Shown: positions 13,880 through 21,647 of the stretch, piece after piece
Numbering within the stretch: the first letter of the stretch is position 1
Layout of the letters: each line of letters begins with the position of its first letter
Translations under genes and position numbers: made by a program
Notes under the pieces: model-generated
What the model saw: only the letters and a program-made list of their open reading frames with translations
Told to the model about the DNA's origin: nothing
Databases searched by the model: none
Assembly (NCBI GenBank): GCA_018812385.1
Contig: JAHJDU010000122.1
Span: 1-21,647, forward strand
From: Pseudomonadota bacterium
Lineage (GTDB): Bacteria; Desulfobacterota; Desulfobacteria; Desulfobacterales; Desulfobacteraceae
Length of the DNA: 21,647 bases
Direction of reading: 5' to 3'

Positions 13880-16363
13880 CTATTTTGAGGCCAGATATTT
13901 TTTAAGGGCTATCATCATTCTGATCTCACCATATGAATAGTCATTTCCCAGGATATTTTTTACTTTGGTGAGAGAATTATTGTGATCAATAGCCAGTTCC
14001 TTTTCAATGGTCTCTTGTTTTTCAGGAGAAAGCAGCTTGTTGATATCTAATTTGCCTTTTTCCACAAAAAAACTCAGATGCGTTTCAATGGTAGAAATTG
14101 CCAGGCCTCTTTCTTTTGCAATCTGACCAATCGTTAATCCCTTATTGAAATAATCAAAACTTATCTGTTTTGTGTCGGAAGGTGACGTCTCTTTTTTTGC
14201 CGGGGTACTTTCTTTTGAAAGTTTTTCAGGTTCCGGCAATATAACCTTGCTTATCCCGTGTTTTTTGCGATAGGCTAAAACCAGTTCCACAAGTTCTTCA
14301 CCATAGTTTTTAATGGTTTTTTTGCCCACGCCACTTATTTTCTTTAGATCCGTCATATTCTCTGGCAGGTATATCACAATCTGAATCAATACCCGTTGGT
14401 GTAAAACCTGAAAAAGGGCAAGTCCTTTCTCTTTGGCCTTTTTGGATCGCCAGTCTTTCAGGGCCTGGAATAACTCTGGATGCTCAACGTCTGATTCACC
14501 ATAATCCTGAAGCTGGCTCTTTTTTCTTTTTTCAGGGAGAAATTCAATCTGGGCATTTGCAACGGCACGCAAATAACCTGAGGGGGAAAATACTTTTTCA
14601 CAGCTTTGTATGCCAGCCAACTTTACTGCAACTTCTTTTTTAAAATTATCCAGGGCATTGTTAATCTTTTTACGAAGTTCAGTATTGTCTGTTTCTACAT
14701 GTAATTTTTGAATAGAGTTTCCAAAAATCACGGCAAATTTTTCCTGAAACCACCCTGAGGCTTTGCTGATTCGTTCCAAAATAACCGGATTCGACTCGGG
14801 CAGGTTATTATCTGCAAAAATTGTGTTTAATTGCCGCTTAAAATTTTCACTGACAACAAAGATATCTTTTGTGACTATTTTTTCCAGTTGAGAAATATCT
14901 GCAATGCCTGAAACCTGAACTACTCTGGCGTTACCCATCAAAAGCCGGGTAAGATAACCCAGGCAATTGTGCAATGGTTGAAAATCAAAACAATCAAGCA
15001 ACAGCTGCTGCTGATATTTTATTCTATCAGCATTAAGCCGGTTTTCAGACGGTGGGTTTTGACTGGTGGCGTTGCTAAAATTATTTATTGCCTGGTCTGT
15101 TTCTATTCCATTAGAGGAGAGGGGAGAGCTAAGTACGATACCATCTAAGGTTTTACAGCGGCTCAGGGCCACATAAACCTGACCATGGGCAAAGGCTGCT
15201 TTGGCATCGATAATTGCCTTATCAAAGGTCAATCCCTGGCTCTTGTGGATGGTGATGGCCCAGGCAAGTTTTAAAGGGTATTGCTCAAATTTACCGATGA
15301 TGTCTTCTTCAATTTCCTTATTTTCATTGTTCAAGGTATATTTGATATTTTCCCAAATTACCGGTTCCACCACGATTTCCTTGGGATCTCCAGGGCAGAT
15401 AACATAGATATACTTATCTGAAATTTTGATTACCCTGCCGATTTTACCATTGAAATAGAGTTTTTCAGAAGATTGGTCATTGCGCACAAACATCACCTGT
15501 GACCCCTCTTTAAGCCGAAGAGTTGCCTGGGTGGGGTAGATATGTTCTGGGAAATCTCCGGAAATTTGAGCTTTAAAATAATGTTCTTTTTTGTTTAAAG
15601 CAGCAAGCTTGGACTGATTCATGGAATCTGCGTTGCGATTGTGGGTGGTCAGGGTAATATAGCCCTGGTCTTTGCCTGGCGTAAAATCGGGAATATAACG
15701 CTGGTTAAGATTCTTTAGTGTGGGTTCATCAAGCAGGTTATCACGCACCCGGTTAAGCAGCTTGATGAAACTTACATCTGACTGGCGATAAATATGTTTC
15801 AACTCAATGGTAACCAATTGCGTAAGATCAAGAGCATTACTGCTGAAAAAATAAACGGATTCATAATACTGCTGTATAAGTTGCCATTCATCGCGCTTTG
15901 CCACGGGAGAGAGCTGATGCAGGTCTCCGATCATGAGCAGCTGTACTCCGCCAAAGGGCTGATTATTACGGCGATGGCGGCGCAAAGCTGCATCCACAGC
16001 ATCGAGCAAATCGGCTCTTACCATACTTATTTCATCAATCACCAGCAAATCAAGGCTTTGTATAATCTGCTTTTTTTCTTTACTGAACCTGAACTGGCGC
16101 TGCTTATTGCTTTCATAGGTCTCGCTTCCCGGCACAAATGGGCCAAAAGGCAGTTGAAAAAAAGAGTGAAGGGTGACTCCCCCGGCATTGATGGCTGCAA
16201 CACCCGTTGGCGCTGTGATAATCATCCGCTTTGCCATGTTTTTTTGCAGATTATGGAGAAAGGTTGTTTTGCCTGTGCCAGCTTTACCTGTCAGAAAAAT
16301 ATTGCAGCCAGTGGTCTGGACAAAGTCGTTGGCAAGTTGCAGCTCATGGTTTATAAAAGACAT
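13880..16363 (-). CDS. Pif1/RecD2-like SF1 helicase with HRDC and C-terminal helix-turn-helix domains
   Basis: This 827-residue DNA helicase has Walker A GKAGTGKTT (26-34), motif Ia APTGVAAINAGGVTLHSFF (51-69), Walker B LLVIDEISM (106-114), and GGVQLLMIGDLHQLSPV (138-154). Later come AITIHKSQGLTF and VYVALSRCK, which together are the Pif1-like set. Residues of about 640-715 form an HRDC domain (KGLALFQVLHQRVLIQI, then LKKISGVGKKTIKNYGEEL). The end (about 735-827) is a helix-turn-helix region with TIGQIAKERGLAISTIETHL like that at the C-terminus of some RecQ proteins. It is expected to unwind or remodel DNA in replication or repair; the HRDC and HTH parts would add DNA structure recognition. 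Start ATG 16363 has AGGGGA upstream. Confidence 0.92.
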   Translation of the reverse strand: MSFINHELQLANDFVQTTGCNIFLTGKAGTGKTTFLHNLQKNMAKRMIITAPTGVAAINAGGVTLHSFFQLPFGPFVPGSETYESNKQRQFRFSKEKKQIIQSLDLLVIDEISMVRADLLDAVDAALRRHRRNNQPFGGVQLLMIGDLHQLSPVAKRDEWQLIQQYYESVYFFSSNALDLTQLVTIELKHIYRQSDVSFIKLLNRVRDNLLDEPTLKNLNQRYIPDFTPGKDQGYITLTTHNRNADSMNQSKLAALNKKEHYFKAQISGDFPEHIYPTQATLRLKEGSQVMFVRNDQSSEKLYFNGKIGRVIKISDKYIYVICPGDPKEIVVEPVIWENIKYTLNNENKEIEEDIIGKFEQYPLKLAWAITIHKSQGLTFDKAIIDAKAAFAHGQVYVALSRCKTLDGIVLSSPLSSNGIETDQAINNFSNATSQNPPSENRLNADRIKYQQQLLLDCFDFQPLHNCLGYLTRLLMGNARVVQVSGIADISQLEKIVTKDIFVVSENFKRQLNTIFADNNLPESNPVILERISKASGWFQEKFAVIFGNSIQKLHVETDNTELRKKINNALDNFKKEVAVKLAGIQSCEKVFSPSGYLRAVANAQIEFLPEKRKKSQLQDYGESDVEHPELFQALKDWRSKKAKEKGLALFQVLHQRVLIQIVIYLPENMTDLKKISGVGKKTIKNYGEELVELVLAYRKKHGISKVILPEPEKLSKESTPAKKETSPSDTKQISFDYFNKGLTIGQIAKERGLAISTIETHLSFFVEKGKLDINKLLSPEKQETIEKELAIDHNNSLTKVKNILGNDYSYGEIRMMIALKKYLASK

Positions 16364-16470
16364 GTTTTCCCCTGGTCATGCAAGTCTTGTGGTGTACACC
16401 GATAAAAAATCAGAGTAGATAGAAACTTGCTTTTTGTCAAGAGACTGGTTTTGTGCGCTTTTGGTTAAGT

Positions 16471-16932
16471 TTAAGAAAAAAAATTATAATAAATATCTGC
16501 GAGATAGACTACCCCGATGGGTCTTCCATTACTCAGAATCGGTAACCTTCGGTATTTGTTTTTAACCATCCGGTCCAAAATCACCATCAAGTGTTCATCA
16601 GCAGAAGCACCAACTATATTGGTACTCATAATCTCGCATACTTTTCTTTCTTTAATGCGCTTTAATGCCAGATCAAACTGCTCGGTCCAGGCTACCTCCT
16701 CGCCATTTATACCATAATTTAAATAATCAGGCCGAAGATGATAAAGAATATCAGTCATGGTTATAATTCCCACAAACATTTTAACGTTATCAAGAACCAA
16801 TAGACTGATGGTTTTGTCACCGGTTTTTCTAATTTTGCCATTTAAAATCATTTGAATGGCTTTCACAACAGGTGCATCAGACTCTATCGTGTCAAAGTCG
16901 GTTGCCATTATATCTTTAGCATATATTTCCAT
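16471..16932 (-). CDS. two-CBS-domain protein
   Basis: This 153-residue stand-alone CBS pair has a first domain of about 3-65 (IYAKDIMATDFDTIESDAPV, then LLVLDNVKMFVGIITMTDIL) and a second of about 95-153 (VCEIMSTNIVGASADEHLMV, then YRRLPILSNGRPIGVVYLAD). CBS pairs bind adenosyl nucleotides and regulate partner proteins. No effector domain is attached. I use ATG 16932, which follows GAAGGTGG. The longer start at 16965 would add eleven residues without family resemblance. It is transcribed away from oadGAB with a shared 326-base spacer. The partner is unknown. An energy-sensing link with the decarboxylase operon is possible but only by position. Confidence 0.85.
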   Translation of the reverse strand: MEIYAKDIMATDFDTIESDAPVVKAIQMILNGKIRKTGDKTISLLVLDNVKMFVGIITMTDILYHLRPDYLNYGINGEEVAWTEQFDLALKRIKERKVCEIMSTNIVGASADEHLMVILDRMVKNKYRRLPILSNGRPIGVVYLADIYYNFFS

Positions 16933-17258
16933 GCGGACCACCTTCTCCCGGATATTTTTTAACAATATCTTTATTTTATTAATATCTTTTTATCTGTTCA
17001 TAGACGGCTTGTCAAATAATTTCACTAAATTCGATTTTGTCAGGCTGTGGTCCAGACCATGCATCATAAAAATCCTGCTGAAAAATCCGGACGTTCTGAT
17101 TTGAAAGCTCCAGAGAGATACCGGAATCGCTCACTTAAAAAAAATATTGCGATAAAATAATCACTTTATCCACTTTACTTTAGGATACATTTCAGATATC
17201 TAATTGGCCGAGAGTATATTGAATTATGACAGGTTATTTTTCCAGAGAAGAGGGTTCT
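16933..17258. other. divergent promoter region without a gene
   Basis: This spacer between the CBS gene (-) and oadG (+) should hold both promoters. It is AT-rich and contains no recognisable riboswitch, RNA gene or strong hairpin. An in-frame upstream ATG for oadG at 17226 has no ribosome binding site. Confidence 0.5.
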
Positions 17259-17510
17259 ATGATTGTTCAAGGATTAAAATTAACAATGCTGGGTATGATG
17301 GTGGTTTTTTCTTTTCTTGCCCTGTTGCTTATAATCATCCATCTTTCAGCAAAGCTGCTTAAACCATATTCGGAAAAAGAAGCGTCACCGGTCACCTCCC
17401 ACAGGCCTTCCAGTGCCTGGGCGGGAAAGCCCCCAGACGATAACCGGAGACTTACTGCCATTATCAGTGCTGCAATTGCCGCCCATAGAGCGCGCATAGG
17501 GCTTTACTGA
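17259..17510 (+). CDS. oadG: oxaloacetate decarboxylase gamma subunit
   Basis: This 83-residue protein has one N-terminal membrane helix (about 8-32, LTMLGMMVVFSFLALLLIII), then a hydrophilic, proline-containing tail ending in an alanine-rich helix AIISAAIAAHRARI. This is the standard OadG plan, in which the tail binds the alpha subunit and the helix binds beta, assembling the Na+ pump. Start ATG 17259 is chosen because the GAGAAGAGGG stretch ends 4 bases before it; ATG 17226 in the same frame lacks a site. It precedes oadA by 79 bases and oadB follows, so gene order is G-A-B. Confidence 0.88.
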   Translation: MIVQGLKLTMLGMMVVFSFLALLLIIIHLSAKLLKPYSEKEASPVTSHRPSSAWAGKPPDDNRRLTAIISAAIAAHRARIGLY

Positions 17511-17589
17511 TTGCTTTAGACTGTTCACTCTATCCATAAATTGATAAGAGCGGATACAATATCCACAGTCAATACCAGGAATGATATCA

Positions 17590-19398
17590 ATGAAAAAAAT
17601 AAGTTTTATGGACACATCGTTGCGGGACGGATTCCAATCGGTTTTTGGTGCACGTGCACTGACAGATGATTTTCTTCCTGCTGTAGAAGCTGCTGTGGAA
17701 GCCGGGATTCATCATTTGGAAGCCGGGGGCGGCGCTCGTTTCCAGAGTCTTTTCATGTACTGCGGTGAATCTGCCTTTTCCATGATGGACCGTTTTAGAA
17801 AGGCTGCCGGCCCTGATGCCCATCTTCAGACCCTTGCCAGGGGCATCAATGTTGTAGCCCTGTCAGCCCAGCCCAGGGATATGATTGATCTTCACGCAAG
17901 GATGTTCAAGAAACACGGCATGACCCACATCCGTAATTTCGATGCCTTGAACGATGTTCGCAACCTGGTCTATTCGGGACACTGCATAAAGAACGCAGGG
18001 CTCCATCATCAGGTCGCCATCACCATGATGGAGCTGCCTCCAGGCTGCAGCGGCGCCCATGATCCGGAATTCTATCTTAAAACCTTGAAGGATATCCTCG
18101 ATTCGGGAGTCCCCTATGATTCCATTTGTTTCAAAGATGCCTCAGGAACCTCCAATCCCAAAAAGGTTTATGACACTGTCAAGGCGGCCAGAAAACTTCT
18201 TGGAGACCAAGAGACAATCTGGATGCACACCCATGAAACTGCAGGTATCGGTGTTGTCCAGTATAAGGCTGCAGTGGAAGCCGGTTGTGACGGCGTCTGC
18301 CTGGCCCGATCTCCTCTGTCCGGCGGTACATGCCAGCCGGATATGATCTCCATGTGGCATGCGCTGAAAGGGACCGATTACTATCTGGATATTGATGTCA
18401 ATAAGGTTCTGGAAGCCAACCATGTCCAGGAGGAATGTCTTAAGGACTACTTTTTTCCGCCCGAGGCACAAAAAATTTCATCCGAAGTAATTCTTTCCCC
18501 CATGCCAGGGGGTGCCTTGACTGCCAATACCATGATGATGCGCGATACCGGCACCCTCTATCTTTACCCCAAAGTAATCAAGGCCATGTCTGAATGCATT
18601 GCCAGGGGAGGCTTTGGTACATCTGTTACCCCGGTTTCCCAGTTTTATTTCCAGCAGGCCTATGCCAATGTGACCCAGGGGCCCTGGAAAAAGATAACAG
18701 ATGGTTATGGTAAAATGGTGCTGGGGTATTTTGGCAGGACACCAGTGCCGCCTGATCCTGATATTGTCCGGATTGCTGAAAAGCAGATGGGAATGCCTGT
18801 CTTTGATGGGGATCCCCTGGATGTTCTTGAACCGGGCATACCTAAAGCCAAAAAGATCCTTGAGGCTGAAGGACTTCCTGTGACCGAGGAAAATCTCTTT
18901 ATCATCGGTGCCCTGGCAACAGCAGGCGGAAATAAGGGCCTTGATTTTCTCAAAGGGGACAGGCCCATCAACGTCCGTAAGTTAACCCCAAAAAATGATT
19001 CATCCCAGGAGAGGAAACTATTGTCTGATCCTCTCCCCAATGCAGGAGATACGACCATGTTTAAATATAAAGTGACTGTTGACGGAAAAAGTTATGACGT
19101 AATTGTAGAAAATGAAACCGGAGAGGTTGCAGGTATCAGTTCGCCTTCAGCCGAACAAGTGTCAAGCCCGGCTGAGAAACCCGCCCTGGAAATCAAAGCC
19201 CAGCTGCCGGGAAATGTATATGAAATCCTGTTTGCTGTCGGGGATCAGATAAGTGAAGGAGAAACCCTGATAGTTCTGGAAGCCATGAAAATGGAAACGC
19301 CTGTTATTTCTCCCTATAATGGTATCATAAAATCAATCGAAGTGGCTAAGGGACAAATCGTGCAGTCAGGCCAGGTTCTCCTGACCCTTAATGAATAG
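17590..19398 (+). CDS. oadA: oxaloacetate decarboxylase alpha subunit / pyruvate carboxylase B type
   Basis: This 602-residue protein has an N-terminal carboxyltransferase barrel with MDTSLRDGFQS (7-17; metal-binding Asp and substrate Arg/Gln), the carbamylated-Lys-type motif FKDASGTSNP (K182) and metal-binding His pair HTHETAG (203-209). The conserved carboxylase domain follows to about 450. After a Pro/Ser/Glu linker comes a biotinyl domain with EAMKMET, the acceptor Lys lying 35 residues from the end as is normal. It transfers CO2 from oxaloacetate to biotin, and OadB then decarboxylates the biotin. ATG 17590 has CCAGGA 9 bases upstream; ATG 17581 abuts the site. With oadG and oadB present the decarboxylase role is strongest. 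The alternative is a pyruvate carboxylase subunit, for which no biotin carboxylase gene is seen here. Confidence 0.95.
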   Translation: MKKISFMDTSLRDGFQSVFGARALTDDFLPAVEAAVEAGIHHLEAGGGARFQSLFMYCGESAFSMMDRFRKAAGPDAHLQTLARGINVVALSAQPRDMIDLHARMFKKHGMTHIRNFDALNDVRNLVYSGHCIKNAGLHHQVAITMMELPPGCSGAHDPEFYLKTLKDILDSGVPYDSICFKDASGTSNPKKVYDTVKAARKLLGDQETIWMHTHETAGIGVVQYKAAVEAGCDGVCLARSPLSGGTCQPDMISMWHALKGTDYYLDIDVNKVLEANHVQEECLKDYFFPPEAQKISSEVILSPMPGGALTANTMMMRDTGTLYLYPKVIKAMSECIARGGFGTSVTPVSQFYFQQAYANVTQGPWKKITDGYGKMVLGYFGRTPVPPDPDIVRIAEKQMGMPVFDGDPLDVLEPGIPKAKKILEAEGLPVTEENLFIIGALATAGGNKGLDFLKGDRPINVRKLTPKNDSSQERKLLSDPLPNAGDTTMFKYKVTVDGKSYDVIVENETGEVAGISSPSAEQVSSPAEKPALEIKAQLPGNVYEILFAVGDQISEGETLIVLEAMKMETPVISPYNGIIKSIEVAKGQIVQSGQVLLTLNE

Positions 19399-19422
19399 CA
19401 GCAAGATCCAAAGGATTTTATC

Positions 19423-20724
19423 ATGTTTATGAGAAAACCGTTCATTATCATCGGCTGTTTTATTGTGCTGCTGTTTTCAATGATGTCCGCTGCCCATGCA
19501 GGCACCTTGCCCCAGCCTGCCAGCCAAGGGCACACCCTGCTTCCGTCCATTGCCGACATGATCATCAATTTCGGAGAATCAACCGGCCTGTTCAGCTTTT
19601 TTTCCCCTGGCACAGGAAATAATTTTAAAGGAATCGGACAGTTTTTTATGATCGGTGTGGGAGTTTTGCTGTTATACCTTGCCATCAGCAAGAATTTTGA
19701 ACCGCTTCTCCTGGTTCCCATGGGGTTTGGTGCCATTCTGGCCAATACACCCCTGGTTGCCATGTCTGATCCAGGAGGTGTGCTGTATTATATTTATACC
19801 ATTGGAATCAAAACAGGCGTTTTCCCCCTCCTGATTTTCATGGGTGTCGGAGCCATGACCGATTTTGGTCCGCTGATCGCTAATCCTAAAACCCTGCTCC
19901 TTGGTGCAGCGGCCCAGGTTGGAATTTTTACAACCCTTATCGGGGCACTGATACTGTCTGAAATTGTCCCTGGCATAAATTTTGATCTGTTTGATGCCGC
20001 CTCCATCGGCATTATCGGAGGAGCGGACGGCCCTACAGCCATCTTTCTGGCAAGCCAGCTGTCGCCGCATCTTCTGGGTCCCATTGCCGTGGCAGCTTAT
20101 TCTTACATGGCGCTGGTGCCACTCATCCAGCCGCCCATCATGCGCGCGCTGACCACCGTGGATGAACGCAAGATCCGCATGAAACAGATGAGACATGTGG
20201 GAAAAGTCGAAAAAATAATATTTCCCCTCTCTGTCTTAGGGCTCTGTGTTTTGCTTCTGCCATCGGCAGCACCTCTCATCGGCTTTTTCATGTTTGGAAA
20301 CCTGATGCGGGAATGCAAAGTGGTGGACCGGTTGTCTAGAACCGCACAAAATGCCTTGATCAATATTGTCACCATCCTTCTGGGTCTGGGTGTTGGCGCC
20401 CAGCTTTCCGCCCATCAGTTTTTGAACCTCTCAACACTGGGCATTCTCTTTCTGGGTGTCATCGCTTTTTCCATTGGAACAGCGTCGGGTATTCTCATGG
20501 CAAAACTGATGAATCTCTTTTCTGAAACAAAAATCAACCCCTTGATTGGCTCGGCAGGCGTCTCTGCTGTTCCCATGGCTGCCCGGGTGAGTCAGAAAGT
20601 CGGCATGGAGGCAGACCCCCAGAACATTCTTCTCATGCATGCCATGGGCCCCAATGTGGCCGGTGTTATCGGTTCTGCCGTTGCTGCAGGCGTGTTGTTG
20701 ACATTAAAGAGTCTTGCGATGTAA
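19423..20724 (+). CDS. oadB: oxaloacetate decarboxylase beta subunit (Na+ pump)
   Basis: This is a 433-residue, highly hydrophobic protein. It has a signal-like N-terminal helix (about 5-26, ending SAAHAG) and a short periplasmic stretch. The OadB core of about nine helices follows with PMGFGAILANTPL (99-111), DPGGVLYYIYTIGI and the Na+-translocating-site region IIGGADGPTAIF (187-198). D192 corresponds to the essential Asp of the family. Later it has PLIGSAGVSAVPMAARVSQK near 373-392 and HAMGPNVAGVIGSAVAAG at the end. It couples decarboxylation of biotin on OadA to Na+ export. AAGGA at 19411-19415 supports ATG 19423, 24 bases after oadA. The cleavable-looking leader ahead of the core is longer than in the Klebsiella subunit. 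Confidence 0.95.
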   Translation: MFMRKPFIIIGCFIVLLFSMMSAAHAGTLPQPASQGHTLLPSIADMIINFGESTGLFSFFSPGTGNNFKGIGQFFMIGVGVLLLYLAISKNFEPLLLVPMGFGAILANTPLVAMSDPGGVLYYIYTIGIKTGVFPLLIFMGVGAMTDFGPLIANPKTLLLGAAAQVGIFTTLIGALILSEIVPGINFDLFDAASIGIIGGADGPTAIFLASQLSPHLLGPIAVAAYSYMALVPLIQPPIMRALTTVDERKIRMKQMRHVGKVEKIIFPLSVLGLCVLLLPSAAPLIGFFMFGNLMRECKVVDRLSRTAQNALINIVTILLGLGVGAQLSAHQFLNLSTLGILFLGVIAFSIGTASGILMAKLMNLFSETKINPLIGSAGVSAVPMAARVSQKVGMEADPQNILLMHAMGPNVAGVIGSAVAAGVLLTLKSLAM

Positions 20725-20758
20725 TAGTAAATAGTTTGGATCATACGAGGAGGAAGAG

Positions 20759-21067
20759 ATGACCATCCGTGTACTGATGACCAGAAAAGTTCCCAAGCTG
20801 ATCGGTGGTATGGACGTAGCCCTGCTGCCGACGCTGTCTGAAATGCTCATTGAACTCCGGGCCATGGCGGATCGCCAGCCAGGCTATATTTCCGGGGAGA
20901 CCCTTAGAAATGTGGATGATCGCAATGAGTATCTTGTGATCAGCACATGGAAAACCCTTGAAGCATGGAACTGGTGGCTTCGCAACAATGAACGGGCTGA
21001 ACTGGAAGGCAGGGTAGATGCCCTGCTGGGGACATCAACAGTTTACAAAGTTTACAGTTATGATTAG
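20759..21067 (+). CDS. ABM-fold (antibiotic biosynthesis monooxygenase-like) protein
   Basis: This 102-residue protein has the dimeric ferredoxin-like ABM pattern: an N-terminal strand (TIRVLMTRKVP), a helix with LSEMLIELRAMADRQPGYIS, then GETLRN, a DDRNEYLVISTWKTLEAWNW strand-helix and the final strand TVYKVYSY. ABM proteins include quinone monooxygenases and haem-binding enzymes but also many with no known activity, and the fold alone does not define the function. It lies 34 bases after oadB with GAGGAGGAAG at its start, so it is probably co-transcribed with oadGAB. No terminator is visible between them. Confidence 0.82.
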   Translation: MTIRVLMTRKVPKLIGGMDVALLPTLSEMLIELRAMADRQPGYISGETLRNVDDRNEYLVISTWKTLEAWNWWLRNNERAELEGRVDALLGTSTVYKVYSYD

Positions 21068-21147
21068 ATTTTTGCCAGTTAGGATGGTAGGGCTCTGAGA
21101 GGAAGCAATAGGTAAGAAAATATATAAGTTAAACTGGAAGAAACACA

Positions 21148-21647
21148 ATGGAATTTATTGCTGACCTTCATATTCATTCCAAGTATTCACGGGCTACAGC
21201 CAGGAATCTTGATTTTGAAAATCTTTATTATACAGCGCAAATTAAAGGGATAACGATTGTTGGGACAGGGGATTTTACCTATCCTGCCTGGATCAGTGAA
21301 ATTGAGTCCAAGCTTGAAGAAACAGAGTCGGGATTGTTTTCCCTGAAAAAAGAGATTGCCAGGGATATTGATAAAACCATTCCGGAGAATTGCAGAAATC
21401 CTGTCCGGTTTATCCTGCAAAGCGAAATCAGCAATATTTACAAAAAAGACGGGAGGGTGAGAAAAAATCATAACCTGATCTATTTGCCTGATATTGCCAG
21501 TGTTAAAAAGTTTAATGCAAAACTGGATGTCATTGGTAATATTAAATCTGATGGCCGCCCCATACTTGGTCTGGATGCGGCAGACCTGCTTAAGATAATG
21601 CTGGATGTCAATGATAAAGGTTTTTTTGTGCCGGCCCATATCTGGAC
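21148..21647 (+). CDS. PHP-domain protein resembling endonuclease Q, 3' end cut by the window
   Basis: The first 166 residues begin MEFIADLHIHSKYSRATARN, the PHP metal-binding motif, then GITIVGTGDFTYPAWISEIE, ESGLFSLKKEI, FILQSEISNIYKKDGRVRKN and IKSDGRPILGLDAADLLKIM, with VPAHIW at the edge. This pattern matches the EndoQ family, PHP proteins that nick DNA at deaminated bases, often annotated as helicase-like. GGAAG lies 7 bases before ATG 21148. The reading frame stays open to the window end, so the C-terminal zinc and accessory parts are not visible. DNA repair is the likely role; a general PHP phosphoesterase is the alternative. Confidence 0.8.
   Translation, partial: MEFIADLHIHSKYSRATARNLDFENLYYTAQIKGITIVGTGDFTYPAWISEIESKLEETESGLFSLKKEIARDIDKTIPENCRNPVRFILQSEISNIYKKDGRVRKNHNLIYLPDIASVKKFNAKLDVIGNIKSDGRPILGLDAADLLKIMLDVNDKGFFVPAHIW

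Noticed and set aside
15794..16405. 203-residue plus-strand frame opposite the helicase
   Set aside because: It is antisense to the helicase motor motifs, which are unmistakable on the other strand.
17226..17258. Upstream ATG as oadG start
   Set aside because: It has no ribosome binding site; ATG 17259 has one and begins directly with the family's N-terminus.

Overview
The window looks like chromosomal DNA of an anaerobic, sulfate-reducing-type member of the Desulfobacterota (Desulfobacteraceae-like). This is inferred from the gene mix: a Na+-pumping oxaloacetate decarboxylase operon (oadGAB), a cobalamin-riboswitch operon, an NADP-type glutamate dehydrogenase, a Pif1-like/HRDC helicase and an EndoQ-like PHP protein. 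The base composition is moderate with AT-rich spacers. No rRNA, tRNA, CRISPR array, phage or complete insertion sequence is visible.

Layout. 1-415 is AT-rich DNA without a convincing gene. 416-3112 (+) holds a YdcZ-type small transporter, a fragment of a dihydropteroate-synthase-like (pterin-binding) gene, an intact MscS-family channel, and a heavily deleted RND efflux operon (adaptor in three frames, permease reduced to two fused pieces). A strong symmetric terminator closes this section. 3207-6950 (-) is a cobalamin operon read from a good promoter through a cobalamin riboswitch. It contains a TrpD-family phosphoribosyltransferase, a 66-residue orphan, and a single-chain fusion of a zinc-dependent medium-chain dehydrogenase with CobT. 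6993-8832 (-) is a two-gene unit, a double-hotdog MaoC-type hydratase and an EamA transporter. 9074-10423 (+) is gdhA, which converges on a three-gene minus-strand operon (10489-12882): a metal-binding cupin, a 541-residue protein that may have a GalT/HIT-like fold, and an unrecognised 135-residue protein. A spacer with a 12-bp tandem duplication and a CGCAGATT palindrome then leads to a MazF-type toxin-antitoxin pair (13268-13875). A large SF1 helicase (13880-16363, -), a CBS-pair protein (-), the oadGAB operon (+), an ABM-fold protein (+) and the start of an EndoQ-like PHP gene (+, cut by the window end) follow.

How the parts fit. The most unusual unit is the riboswitch operon. CobT activates the lower-ligand base of cobamides. 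Here it is fused to an apparently intact zinc dehydrogenase and co-expressed with a TrpD relative that lacks normal TrpD base-site features, which suggests a variant lower-ligand or nucleotide-loop route. OadGAB would couple oxaloacetate decarboxylation to Na+ export. GdhA assimilates ammonium. The RND and pterin-binding remnants on either side of mscS show a locus undergoing gene loss.
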